A stretch of DNA of 64,000 bases, taken from contig OX291558.1 of assembly GCA_946406115.1 (NCBI GenBank), forward strand, positions 15,058,205 through 15,122,204. Direction: 5' to 3'. Origin of the DNA: Apoda limacodes (lineage: Eukaryota > Arthropoda > Insecta > Lepidoptera > Limacodidae). Every line of letters starts with the position of its first letter. The first letter of the stretch is position 1. The notes beneath the pieces were generated by a model that made no database searches, was not told the DNA's origin, and worked only from the letters and a program-made list of their open reading frames with translations. Made by a program: the position numbers and the translations under genes. Shown piece by piece: positions 12,041 through 24,400 of the stretch.

Positions 12041-14391
12041 AATTAAGCACCTTGCTTCAAGTCAAATTTCATGGTTCTAGATCAAAGGAGAGACCTATAG
12101 GTCTTGATTTAATTGCAAATGTCAATATATGAAAATGGCCGTATTTTTTAGTTGTCTCTCTTGCTGTCAGTTTTATGGGATAGAAGATTTAATGAGGCAT
12201 TTTTTATTATTTCAACTGGATAAAGTTGAAGCGGCAATTAGCAGGAAAAACTATTACCCCATTACTATATAACTGTACCTATAGCTATAGTACAATCTTT
12301 ATCATAAATCTGCTATAATCAAGGATATGTCGAAAAAATCCAACGCTGTAATCCGTTTTTAACGTGGTGGGTGGGACCGCTAGCACAGCTACCTAGTACT
12401 GGTAAAAATATAAAATGAGTATAAAATTGTTTTACATATTTAATGTTTTAATTTTTATTAACGTCGTATTTAAAAGTTAGTATAAATTCACAAGTAGGTA
12501 TCACGTTTGATAAGAAGTTATAAAAATATCATACAATACATAAAATATCACACACATATATCACTGAAAATTCTGTTAGTTATTCTTAAATAAACATTTT
12601 ATTACCAAAAATTTTATTTCAAAACGGCATTAACATAATTACAAAAATATAACAACAAAAGCTCAAACAACGCAAAGCATGATTGTAACTCTGTTTGCTA
12701 AACGTTCCTTACGTTTAGTTAAGCGAAGCTCGCATGAATGGCTGCCGTTTTGATGGAAGTTTAATGAGGGAGCTTGAAGAGACTTTGTAAGCGACTGACC
12801 ATTACATGAAACAAGGGCCCGCGTCGGCTCTCCTGAATGGGCTGTCCAAAGGGTCGGCCTTCTCAGAGTTAGTCGGTATTTTTATCTTATCTAAAACGCA
12901 TTTTACATTTTTGAAACTTCACAAAGACTTTATTATTAATATATTTTTATTATTATATTTTTTTTTTGATATTCTCCAAAATGTACTTAAATGTTTCTTA
13001 AAAACATAAAATATGCTTTTATTTCAAACTTAATTTTATATAACTCAGATTTGCCTGCATAAATTAAAATTTATTTGATTTATTTAAATTATTGTGATAT
13101 TTATTATTTATTTCCTTATGACACCACGGATCTCAAACAACATGGAATCAAAATATTTCAATAAATTATTTAATATTCGAATATTCTTATGAATAATTCA
13201 AGATAAAAGACTAAAAACTCATAACAATATAATATAATAAAAAAATATTTTTTGAAATATGTTTTGTAAGTATTAATTATTCAGATTTAATTTTGGTTAC
13301 CGAACAATGTAGGAAAAGTTTTGACTTTAAGTCCTCAAACCTCCGCCACTTAGGATACCAGGTGATAATATAAACTATCAAGTTCTCATCAACTAGAACT
13401 GGATCAAGTACCTGTAGAACCAGTCGCATAGGATCTCGCTTCGCAAGGATACTTGTTTTACTCACGGCTCCACAGTAAAAATCTCGGATTAATAATAGAT
13501 AATGTAAATGGAATCACTTGCAAATTTACTTCATACATTATTCAAACATACAAAACCCTACGGCAAAGCGTATCTGCCAGTCGGTTGACGCACTTCGGTA
13601 ATATGCAAAGTAAAAAGGGAAATAAAACACAGTAGTACTTCTTTTTTTGTTAAAGTAAATTTACATTTGGATTTTGCAAATGTGTATATGTAGATATAGA
13701 CGAATGTTTTAAAAATATACGAGAAAAACAATCGATGCAAAATTTTATTTAATTTTTATTTTGTGACATTACGTGTCCCTAAAAGAAAGAAAATTTTAGT
13801 GTATATTGATAAGTTGTCCAAATTTATTTTTCATTTTGACAACACTTTGCTTGTAAAATTTCACATACCTTAAAGATGTAAAGATAAAATAGTACCTATT
13901 CCTTGTTTTGAAATTTGAAAACTTTGAGCCTATATTTTATTTGGTACAGTGCCATCTGTGATTATAAAAGCGAACCAGTTTCAATTTAAAAAAGTAACTC
14001 ACTATTCATAAACAACAGAATTTTTAGTCTTCTTAAAATATTACTGGCCACTTTAATTTTTTTTTTCACACGGAATATTAAAGGTAGATTGGTTCGCGCG
14101 AACCTTAAGCCCAGTGCAAAGCGTGAATAAAATTATTAATTATTCTAATTTTAATATTATTTTTCAATTAAACATTTTTTATATTTTAATTTATTGACTT
14201 TTATTTTCCTCGTAGGTGTAGTGTAAAGCACTCGGGATAAAAGGCGATTCCTCCGTAATCAGTCACTTTCACCCCTTGGTGAACAATGTACTATTTATCA
14301 CCCTATATGAGAAAAGAGAAAAGTGTAACTTATAAAAAAGTATAGTAACTACATTTATTTATTTTGTTATCACTAATTAAGATAACGCACT
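12041..14391. other. No recognisable feature
   Basis: AT-rich sequence. Short ORFs at 12,806-13,009, 13,277-13,465 and 13,453-13,740 have no domain and overlap one another on opposite strands. The slightly GC-richer patch near 12,720-12,870 has no open frame I can identify. Confidence 0.4.
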
Positions 14392-14985
14392 TTTTTCCGT
14401 AGTTCCGTACCCCAAAATGAAAAAATGGAACCCTTATAGGATCACTTTGTTGTCCGTCTGTCAAGATCCTTTTTCTCAGAAACGCGTGGAAGTATCAAGC
14501 TAAAATTTATATAAAATATTCAAGGCTGTCCCTTGGAGCTGTGAAAAAATCAAACTTCTAAGCCAACGCAATCAAAAGATACAGCAAATTTCCGCAAATT
14601 TTCGAAACTCGCAAGGGAATCAAAACCTACAGGGTACTTCCCATGAACTCAGAATCTTGAAATTTAGAAAGAAGCAACATCTTATAGTACAGATAAAGGA
14701 AAAATTGCGAAAACCGTAAATTTGTAAAAATACAGCCGTTTATGCCTCAAATTTTCGAAACTCGCAAGGGAATCAAAACCCACAGGGTACTTCCCGTGAA
14801 CTCAGAATCTTGAAATTTGGTCCGAAGCAACGTCTTATAGTACAGATAAAGGAAAAACTACGAAAACCGCAATTTTTTTGTTACACCATATAATAAAAAA
14901 AATTGTAATAATATACAACAACATATAATAAGTTTGCACGGAACCCTCGGTGCGCGAGCCAGACTCGCACTTGGCCGGTTTTTTT
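14392..14985 (+). repeat. Dispersed repeat (GTTCCGTACC ... GGCCGGTTTTTT family)
   Basis: It opens with AGTTCCGTACCCC and GGAACCCTTATAGGATCAC, passes GTTGTCCGTCTGTC and AACGCGTGGAAGTATCAAGC, and closes with GGAACCCTCGGTGCGCGAGC and CACTTGGCCGGTTTTTT. Related copies lie at 16.6, 33.4, 34.15, 47.9 and 62.5 kb. Inside, about 125 bp is tandemly duplicated: CAAATTTTCGAAACTCGCAA begins at 14,595 and again at 14,748. There is no coding capacity, so it is a non-autonomous element of unknown class. Confidence 0.8.
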
Positions 14986-16602
14986 ACAAAATTATCATCA
15001 TAAATATGAATTTAAGTAAACAATTACGAAGGCTGAATACATTTCAGGTGGTTTTTACTTTCTCACAAACTTTTTTTTATTTGGTCCGCGCGTGGCCAGC
15101 CAATTTTATTATACAGCTAGTTACTTATTCATACAATATTCTTGATCAATTTCTATAATTCACATTTCAAATTGAAATCACTTTGCGTCCCTAGGGATTC
15201 AAAGTGCAACTTTAATTCCCTGTTTACGAAGAGCCAACTAGCTCTTTTTCTATAGATATGATAAAATATTTATTTGTTATACAAGTGAGTAAAAGCGTTT
15301 TTTGGTACAAGTGCCTCGCTATGCTCGTGATTTAATTCTAGCCTACTTCGCTAGCTCAGGATTTAAAGGCACGAGACCGAAAAAAATTTGCTCACGCGTC
15401 CAACATACAATTTTTCACCTCTACCAGCGAGAAAAATATTGTCACGTGACTATTCTGGTAAAAAGTTAAGTTCGGCATTGGAGACTTATTGTCTTCATTC
15501 TTCTGCTGTCAGAGAAATATCTTCGTAGCTCATTTTTCAAACAAAACAGAATAATTAATCAAATAAACATTCTTATGTTCAAAAAACTAGCTTGCCGCCA
15601 TTTGACTTTGTTTTTTTTTTTTAAATTGAGGTTGCGTTCGGAATTGTACCTACTACAACCTCTGCCATTGCTATCAAAACTACGTATGATATTTTTTAAG
15701 TTATAAACTTTTAATAATAATTTATGAAAACTCACTTAAAAACGAAAAAATGCTATGTAGTTATATTCCTAATTAAAATGAACAAGGTTAAGTATTTGTC
15801 CCGAAATTTGTTTTTGACCATTGTATTGTTTTTTTTTCATCATCGGGTTAATTCCAAAAGTCAATGTTCGATCAGTGAATTACTTTGCCTCACTAGTAAG
15901 TAAAATTCGATTTTGCTCACTGAATTTTTACAGCAAAACTATCCTTTTCGTGCTGTTGAGGTGAAAAATAATTTTGCGACTAAGTGGTTACACTTATTAC
16001 TTTTTGTTACCTTCTATGAAGAAGAATAGTAAGTTTATTTATTTACATACAATGAGAAACAAAAAGACATAACTTAGAAACAATTAGAGTCTTAAGTTTA
16101 TGTTTAAATAAATATTTTTATGAAGAACCAACCAGCTCTTTCTTAATAGACTAGATAAATATTCCATTCAAAAAGAATGAGCTATCAAGCTAAGTTTAAA
16201 AAATAAGTTTCAAAACCACTATCTTTCCACAGCAAATTTGTACGCTTGTAAAATACTTTACTGATTTTTAATAAACATGTCTTAAACTATATGAGTTCAA
16301 TGATTTTTTCAATGACATTTTACCGGTCAGTTCCAGCTTTAAAATAAACAATAAAATTTACACTCATGGACGTACGAATATTTGTAGGAACGAAAATAAC
16401 AGGACAAACAAACAAAAAACCAGCGGGCGGTTCAAATTAGTAAAAACCATTTGTTCCCCAGTTGACTGTGACATGCATTATCAATTTATTAAGGTTTTAA
16501 TAAAAAAATGTGTAGAATAATTTGATGGTTATGACCTGCATTGCTGATTAAATCATTATTCTATTAATTTTATTAAAACGCTATACATTTCATATTACTT
16601 AT
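14986..16602. other. No gene; short internal similarities only
   Basis: AT-rich sequence. GAAGAGCCAACTAGCTCTTT near 15,228 resembles GAAGAACCAACCAGCTCTTT near 16,122, a weak direct repeat. Nothing else is recognisable. Confidence 0.4.
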
Positions 16603-17215
16603 GAAAAACCGATCAAGTGCGTGTCGGACATCGCAAGTTTAGGGTTCCGTACCAAATATTAGCCGTCCGAATGTCAGAATTATATATAAGCAGTCAGTGA
16701 GTGAATCCCTTCTGTGCTGCAGATTTGACCGCAAAATCAATGTTACTATAATAGGGAAAATTAGGGAATTTCAAAGAAAAAATCTGATTTATAAATTAAT
16801 TGGTATTTGTTAGTAAAATAAACGTAATAATAAAAATTATCACCAAATTCCAAGTTCATTGGTCAAGGGTATTTTAAAAAAATCTTCGGACTTTCTTTCG
16901 GGAATCTTCATTCCTTTGTTTTTTAATATTTTGTATAACAAAAAAGTACATACACTACTTATCCGTACAGTATTTATCCACTTAACTCTAAACAACGATA
17001 CCACTCACTGGTGTAGGTCAACATTTGTTGTACGGGAGCACACCTTAAAAATATCTTTTGACAATTTGTATGGCTTTAGGTCAACAAAATGCTTAAACTT
17101 TGAAAATTTGAAGCGTAGCTCCAACTATTTGGCCGTAAAACCTGACAGACGACGGACTAACACGTGAGTGACAGCAATAGGTAGTTCTCTATTTAGACTC
17201 TTTGGGTACGAAACC
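16603..17215 (-). repeat. Dispersed repeat (GTTCCGTACC family), decayed minus copy
   Basis: It begins AAAAACCGATCAAGTGCGTG and TTTAGGGTTCCGTACCAAA and ends CTTTGGGTACGAAACCCTAA, the reverse orientation of the family seen at 14.4 kb. The 102-codon open frame inside (16,859-17,167) starts at a non-ATG codon and is treated as chance. Confidence 0.6.
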
Positions 17216-18539
17216 CTAAATAGATAAGACTACATGTTTAAACTTTATGTAGCTTTAAGCGTGTTTCTATGCAAATGCCAAAGGAAAAGTGATTGGCCAT
17301 GAAAGTCTCTTCTGTTCACAATTTTACACCTAATTTGCTTTCTTCTTTTTATTGAAATTTTAACCATTTTTGATTAGTTTTACAGCCCTACACTTGATCT
17401 GTGCTTAGATCTGGCTTTTCACTCTAATCCGGTCTTTACAACATTACAAAAATAATTATTAAACAAACAAAGTAAAGACGTAATTATAATGATAAATCGA
17501 AGCAAGAGGCCAATGTCTATAAATGGGTGTCTGGTGACTGTGATGATGATAAAATTTGTGATGAAAATAGTGGTACCTTTTCCGTTCCTTTAAATGTGTA
17601 CATTAGAGAGTCGTAACCTTAAAATAAGTTATGTTTGTTAGAAAGAATGAGTGCCAAGTGACGAATGTGTAGTACTCACACAAACTAATACTAGTTTAAG
17701 AGTACTGACAGATGTATTTTTAAATTGTAATATTATTCTTATATAACAATTTAAATAGACATCGTTTAAAAAGACATAATTTTTAATTTTTTTTATTTAC
17801 ACAAATCTTATTAAAAAATCATTCAAAATTCGATCATCATCATCTGCATGACGCGGTCTTCTGCTTACCACATCCAACTACATACTGATCAAGTCATTGA
17901 GCTAGAGGGCATCCCACCCTTTGCCTTCCGGAACGCCATTTTCATACACATACATGTAATATTAAATACACGCAATAAAATATTTTGTTTTAGAACCAAT
18001 TTTTAAAGTTGCGAATGATTGACAATATTACTTAAAGGTGCTGAAGTTTTTATCCATTCGAGCCAGTAAGTGGGTAAGTTAATTCAATAATAAAAGTTTG
18101 ATGCTTTCTCCGTAAGTAAGCAAAACTTTCTTGAAGGAGAAAGTAAAAGTTCTTGGTTCTAACAAAACATTACTTCATGTTCAAGTACATTTACGTCAAG
18201 ACTATCATATTCTAACTAATATTTTGAGTATCTGTTTATTACATTTTGTCACTGTGCAAATTGATATAGGGTTGTAAGTAAGTAAAAGGAAGTTACAATT
18301 TCAAATTAGATTCAATTACAATAGCAAATATGTTATTTATAATTTATATCTACCACCTTTCCAAACAGACATTTTGGCCATCAACGGTCGGTGGCCAAAG
18401 TGGAGTATCAACCTGAACAATTACAAATGTCTCTATATATTTGAAATAGATAATAGAACAGATTGTAAGATTTTGTTACCCCCTTCTGGAAATCGAACCC
18501 AATAATCTTTAACATGTCAAGTTGATAGGTAGGTAGGTC
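17216..18539. other. No recognisable gene
   Basis: AT-rich sequence. A slightly GC-richer patch near 17,850-17,940 looks like a transposon scrap but is too short to assign. Confidence 0.4.
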
Positions 18540-18650
18540 ACGTGCAGGGAGCTCATTCCATAACCTTAGCGTTCACGGGAGAAATCACCGATCAAACGGC
18601 ACAGAACGTGATTATTTAGGTTCTAGGGTGTGAGAATGGATTCCCTACCG
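18540..18650 (-). mobile_element. Jockey/CR1-like LINE fragment
   Basis: Read on the minus strand, GGAATCCATTCTCACACC..TAGAACC and, further on, TGGAATGAGCTCCCTGC match 38,375-38,480 of the long LINE in order. It is an internal scrap of about 110 bp. Confidence 0.7.
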
Positions 18651-19754
18651 TTTCTAAATTTTTATTTCAGCTGTATTTTGAATAACGTCATTTTGTAAAG
18701 TCCCACGTTAACGGTCTATTGCTCAAATACCCGTGTCAACCTACGTCTTCAAATAAGTATACAAATGTTTTATACGAGTACATACCCGAACGCTTGAAGT
18801 ATTATACCAGAACCTATAAAACCTGACACTATATACTTACCTTTAGTAATCATGCTAGTAGAAACATCTGCAGTGCTTTTATAAATGCTATTGTAAGCTG
18901 ACAGAGTTATAACAAATGTGTATGCGGACAGGATGCTAGTACGGGCCGAGCGACGTGAATTATAGCGTCATAATCCTTCCGCATATAATACGTCGTCGAG
19001 TACCTACTGCATTTCCCAGTTTTACAATGTATTATGACTTTTTAACAATATTTTTTTGTAGTTGTCATGAATATGGTATGACAACTTGCTATGAAAATAA
19101 TTTTCAAGTATGTAAAAACTTTACGTAAGCTGGAAAATAACATATTAAATTATTTTTTTTAACTCAAAGGTAATAATAAAAAATTAATTTGTCAAATTTC
19201 ATGTCAATTTAATGTAAAATGCTGAAATTGACAACCCTGCACGTGATTAGTGCTTTGGCACTTTGGTTTCAGTTAAACATTAATCAATACTCTATACATA
19301 CAAAACTGAAAGTCAATGACTTTGTGACTGTAATCCAGAGCATCCCAAACAGTAAATAGACTAAAAAAAATAACCAAGTACGTTGTACAGTGCAACAAAC
19401 TTTTTGACTCGTTGTGTCAGCAATTTAACAGCATATCTATACGATGACTGTAGTTTTTATTTTTGAATTTATAAAGTTCTTTACTGTGTCATTTTGTATA
19501 TTTTGAGAAGACATTTGGACGATAATAACAAGGAAATATAATAATGGTAAAAACTTCAGAAAAAATTAAATACAAAGAACTTCTAACTATAAAAACAAAC
19601 GATAGCTTTTAGGGTGCAGTACCTCAAATCTCTCCTAAGAACTTAGTGATGTTTTAACGTTGTTGAGAAGTGCATGCATTGAAATATTTAAAAAGTGGAA
19701 GAAAAAGACCATGGTGGGAGGGAGAGTAAGTACCATAAATATTGATGATATAAT
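18651..19754. other. No recognisable feature
   Basis: AT-rich sequence between a LINE fragment and the Helentron 5' end. Confidence 0.4.
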
Positions 19755-19760
19755 TTTTTG

Positions 19761-19771
19761 ACGTGACAACG
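19761..19771 (+). repeat. Helentron 5' subterminal inverted repeat
   Basis: ACGTGACAACG here is the exact reverse complement of CGTTGTCACGT at 26,903-26,913 and recurs at 54,026-54,036. Such short subterminal repeats are characteristic of Helentrons. Confidence 0.8.
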
Positions 19772-19857
19772 TCTTATAAATTGGTTTGCCGGGTGACACT
19801 TCAAGAAACTGCGTTACGCTCCGCTCACGTTATGCGCTCACAATGAGAGCGAGTGAG

Positions 19858-19997
19858 AGGCACGCGTCCCTTCCACTCGGGCATGGTTAGCCCGCCTAAG
19901 AGCGAGAGAGACAAACATAAAAAGTGAAAGGCACGCGTCCCTTCCACTCGAGCACAGTTAGCCCGCCTAAGAGCGTGAGAGACAAAGCGAGAGAGAG
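19858..19997 (+). repeat. 71-bp direct duplication in Helentron leader
   Basis: AGGCACGCGTCCCTTCCACT begins at 19,858 and again at 19,929 (period 71 bp). Each copy continues through a TTAGCCCGCCTAAGAGCG phrase. A GA-rich run (GCGAGAGAGAGAGAGTGAGA) follows. The 54-kb derivative keeps only part of this region. Confidence 0.85.
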
Positions 19998-20579
19998 AGA
20001 GTGAGAGAGATAGGCATACACACCGGTTCATGTCTTGCGCTTCTATTTCGCTTAGGCGCCTGCATACAAGTTTACACGTTGCCAGTTAATTGTAAAACGA
20101 TTGTGTAGTGATAATGTGAAGGTAGTTTCGTCCATCGCAACAATTCAAACAGCAAAGGTAAATAATTTCAGACTGATAATATAACATGATGAAATAAATG
20201 ACTAAGACATAAGTGAATAGGTTATGTTGTAGTAATCACAATGTTGTGGTAGTTTTCAATCAAAAAAGTAGTATAAATCGTTTCTCAACCAATAATAATT
20301 TGTTTAACTTGAAAAAATGAGCGCGACTTGCTATGTAAAAAGTTGAAATAACAATGTTTAACCTCCAACCTGTCAAATCGAAACTTTCAAACATTCAAAC
20401 CGAGACGACCAATCACTGCGCAAGGTAGTAAGCGCGCGATTTACAAATTCAAAGATCAAATGTGAATTTGTTTTCTCCTTTTAGAAAATACACTTTGAAT
20501 TAAAATCGATTGATATTAACAATTAATGTGATTTAAATAAATGTTCTAACTTTTAAATTTAGTTTTTATATTTATAACA

Positions 20580-20940
20580 ATGTAAAACAAGTTAAATTTA
20601 TTAATAACTTATAACAACTGATTGATTTAACATAAACCAATTTTGTAAATTCTTGAATTTGTTATTTATATTAATAACTGTTTCAACAAAGTTCAATTTA
20701 TGCAAAAATTTGAAATAAAAAATGAATTTAACATACACAAATTTTGTGAAATTTCAAATTAATTATTTATATTAGTAACTTTTTAAAACTACTTTTATTG
20801 TTTAAAAATTCTTGAAACAAAAAGTTAATTCAACAAAACCAAATTTTGTTAATTTTCAAAATTATTATTAATTCATAACATGAACCAAATTAGGTATTTA
20901 ACACAAACAAATTTTGTTCATTTTAAATTGACTATTCATA
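20580..20940 (+). repeat. Diverged AT-rich tandem repeats upstream of Helentron ORF
   Basis: A phrase of the form AACAnAnnCCAAATTTTGT, followed by T-rich text and then TTATTTATATTANTAACT, recurs about four times (near 20,630, 20,735, 20,840 and 20,905). Spacing drifts around 65-110 bp and divergence is substantial. The array ends about 60 bp before the first ATG of the coding frame, so it occupies the presumptive promoter or leader. Confidence 0.6.
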
Positions 20941-21002
20941 TTCATAAGTACAGTGTAAACTCTTTATAACGTAACTCAAGGGACTTGTTCAATTTTAGTA
21001 CA

Positions 21003-21431
21003 ATGGAGCCAGATGTACAAATTCCTTCAACGTCCAGTACACCGATGGAGACTGATGATATCGTGCCACCAACGTCTGCCATACCTTTCGCTGTGCCACA
21101 CACACCCCATAACGCCAAAGCGCAACGACAAAGTATGTATAGAAAACGTAAGGCTGCGGAAAGAACTCCTGCAGAGGCAGCAGATTTTGCAAAAGCAGCC
21201 GCCGAAAGACAACGTAGATGCAAGCAACGTAGACTCGCCAACTCAGCTCTTGACGCCGGCACGCTAGAGTCAGCCACAGTGTCTGCTCCTGTGGTAGTGG
21301 AAAGAACAGTTACTGCCCAGACCAGCGCTCAGCGACAACGTGCTTACAGACAGCGTAGAGCTGCTCAAATTGTTTCACAAATAAGTACTCCACCGACTCA
21401 CACAGCAGTGCAACCGGAACAATCAACTTAG
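21003..21431 (+). CDS. Helentron replicase N-terminal segment, ends at TAG
   Basis: The first ATG is at 21,003 with A at -3 and G at +4, a good initiation context; an upstream TTG (20,985) is unlikely to be used. The 142-residue product has a Ser/Thr/Pro-rich start and then alternating Arg- and Ala-rich segments (AQRQSMYRKRKAA, AERQRRCKQRR, AQRQRAYRQRRAA) that look like repeated basic, probably nucleic-acid-binding, motifs. It ends at TAG 21,429-21,431. The downstream replicase is in exactly the same frame with no intervening stop, so this is best read as the amino end of one protein cut by a nonsense codon. A separate small basic protein is the alternative. Confidence 0.7.
   Translation: MEPDVQIPSTSSTPMETDDIVPPTSAIPFAVPHTPHNAKAQRQSMYRKRKAAERTPAEAADFAKAAAERQRRCKQRRLANSALDAGTLESATVSAPVVVERTVTAQTSAQRQRAYRQRRAAQIVSQISTPPTHTAVQPEQST
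21429..21431 (+). other. In-frame amber codon splitting the Helentron frame
   Basis: The frame that starts at ATG 21,003 is open to 26,642 except for this one TAG. The conserved zinc-finger Cys pair CSVC (21,501-21,512) lies after the stop but upstream of the first downstream in-frame ATG (21,774). Translation restarted at 21,774 would therefore lose that motif. This points to a loss-of-function substitution, or readthrough, rather than a natural gene boundary. Confidence 0.75.
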
Positions 21432-24400
21432 AATATCAAATGGTCGTCGTCAATAAAGAGGTTTAAAACTACATTTCTGGACAACGAATTTGGCCACGCT
21501 TGCTCTGTTTGCGACCGATTGTGGTTCAAGAATGACCTTAAAATCATCACTGCTGCACAACTACAGATCATATCGGATTGGTTCGTTAAGGAAAATAGGC
21601 AACTACGCGAGGAGGATTATACGCATATTTGCAACACCTGTAGATTTTCGCTGAACAAACATAAGCTTCCTACCCTTGCAAAAGTGAATGGCTTCTCATA
21701 TCCAGAAATACCTCCTGGCTTACCGCCACTGGATCCAATTAGTGAACGATTAATCTCACCACGTCTGCCATTCATGCAAGTGCGTCGTCTGCGGCATGAC
21801 TTCTCTTATGGAATTATTGGTCAAGTGATCAACGTTCCAGTCAACGTAGAAGACATGGTAAAATGCTTGCCCCGGCATTTAGATGAGGACGACGTCATTA
21901 ATGTCAACATCAAACGGAATCTCGCACACAAAACAAATTACATCAGCGGCTACATGTCCAAAAGGACAATCAAAGAATGGTTGGATGTACTTCAAAATTC
22001 AAGTCTATATCGCTTGTACGATATCAAAGTAGATTTGTCAAGGCTGCAAACTGTCGTGCCACCAGAGGAAGATTTGCAGGATGACTCGGCTCATCGAATC
22101 GAAACAATCGCCGCCGAGTGTACTCCGGAGTCAGAAATTCTTGCTTCCAGGCAGCATACACTACTGTGGAACGAAGAGGATTGCCTCGACATCGCACCAG
22201 GACATCGGGCCATGCCTCTGAACATCATTTACGACCATCATGCTGAAGAACTATCATTTCCTGCAATATACTACGGCCAGCCTCGTCGCTTCCACATGGG
22301 AGTTTCAGTGACACCTTACATGATGGCAACCAGTGAATTACGACGAATTGACAGACGCGGAGCCACGCCTCAAAAAGTCTTGTACGTTGCTATGAAGATT
22401 CTACGTCTCCGCATGGTGGATGGCATTTACAGCACATTTCGGAATGTGTCAACCACGGAAAACGTAACTCGACGCATGTTGGAGGACCCGGAATTTCTTA
22501 AAGAATTTGTCGTTCAAAATCTTGCCTTCATGAAGTCAGTACCCAATTCCGTCCAGTATTGGGCCTCTCGCAAACGAGATCTGTTTGCGATGCTCCGTCA
22601 ACTAGGTAAACCGACCATATTTCTCACTTTAAGTGCAAACGAAGTACGCTGGTTGATATTACTGAATTTACTCCTCAAATTGAGTAACAAGTATCCTGGA
22701 AAAGTTGCTGAAGATCTAAACACGTCAGAGCGGTGCAACTTAGTGAGCGACGATCCAGTTACGTGCTGCATATATTTCCACAAACTCGTCGGTACATTGA
22801 TGAATATGCTGAAGGCAAAACAATCATATAATCCATTTGGCCAGTACTTTGTTAAAGATTATTTCTTTCGCATTGAGTTCCAGCATCGAGGAAGCCCCCA
22901 CGCACACATTTTGGTGTGGTTGAATAATGATCCACACGAGGCCGTGTCAGAAAATATGCCAATGACCATCGAGCTCGTGGAGAAGCTGAGTTCTGTCGCC
23001 AAAGAAGATATGCCCAACGAGAACATCTACGCCAATCAAATTCACAAGCACACTTTCACCTGCACGAAGCGAGGTGAGACGACTTGCAGATTTGGGATCC
23101 CGTACTGGCCAATGCCTGCTACTCGAGTCTTGGTTCCAATGCCTCAGACTGATGGACGCCGGTCAACATTCCAAAAAAAATCCAAGGAGCTACGAACGTG
23201 TCTCAGCGAACGTACATACCCTAGCATGGATGACTTTCTGAGGGAACATGGTCTGACATTTGATGCATATCTTGATATAGTACGTTCAACCCTTCGCAGG
23301 CCAACTTTGTTGTTTAAACGTAACTTCGATCAACTTATGACAAACACGTTCAACCCTTACCTTGCTGGTCAAATTAATTCCAACATCGATATTCAGTTTA
23401 TCTTAGATGAATACAGCTGCGCACAGTACGTCGTGGAATACGTGAACAAATCAGCTCGTGGAATGGGTAACTTGAATCGAGAGTTGACTAAAATGATGGA
23501 AGAACATCCTGACCGCGATTACACTGGTCAATTAAAAGCATTGAGTGTCAAACTTCTCAATGCAGTTGAAATGTCGGCGCAAGAAGCAGCATGGTATTTG
23601 TTACGACAGCCGATGAGCGAAGCAAGCCGTCAAATTGTGTACATACCAACAGTGTGGCCCTCAGAGAGACAACGTTGCCGCAAACGTCGGAAACAATTGG
23701 ATCGCGAAGGAATCGCAGAGGATAGCACAGACGTGTGGACCAAAAACATCATTCAGCGGTATGAAGAAAGACCTCCATCTTTGCAAGATGTATATTTGGC
23801 CGAGTTTGCGTCGTGGTATGCTAACTCTCGTGATTTCATTGACAATGAAGACGACTTGAACGTGCATGAAGATGACGATCCTGAACCGCCGACTGGAGAA
23901 AGAACGACATCGAGAGGATATCGCAAACGTCTGATCGGTCGAATCATACGATACAGATGCTACGACATAGATGAAACTGTCAATTATCAACGTGAGATGG
24001 TACTGCTGTACTTGCCCTTTCGCAACGAAGTCGCTGACATTGTTGATTGTAATAAATTTATACAATTATTCAATGACAACAAGGAAACTATCATGGAACG
24101 CAGAAAACTTTATGAGAACAATATTGACATCGACAAAGTGATGCAAGAGCTAGAAGCAATGATGATTTTGCAAAATTCAGACACCACAGAACCAACGGAA
24201 ACAGAGTCAAGAAAAGTGTTTGTAGAACAGCTGTTAGGAGGAGAGGGAGCTGAAAATAACGATGATGTTAATGAAATCGTCCCGCAAAACGGATTGTCAG
24301 TTGTAAAAAAACTGAGCAACGTGATGCCAAAACAACAATATTGTGAGATGCTACGAACTACAAATGCTGAACAACGTGAGGTGGTTCTTGAGGCTATACA

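Noticed and set aside
16859..17167. 102-codon ORF
   Set aside because: Lies inside a decayed dispersed repeat, starts at a non-ATG codon and has no domain.
20942..21277. Minus-strand ORF opposite the Helentron N-terminal segment
   Set aside because: Antisense shadow of a compositionally biased Ala/Arg-rich coding region.
21519..21521. Start of the Helentron replicase at 21,519
   Set aside because: The codon is TTG and the frame is open upstream to the TAG at 21,429, including a conserved CxxC; it is not a real start.
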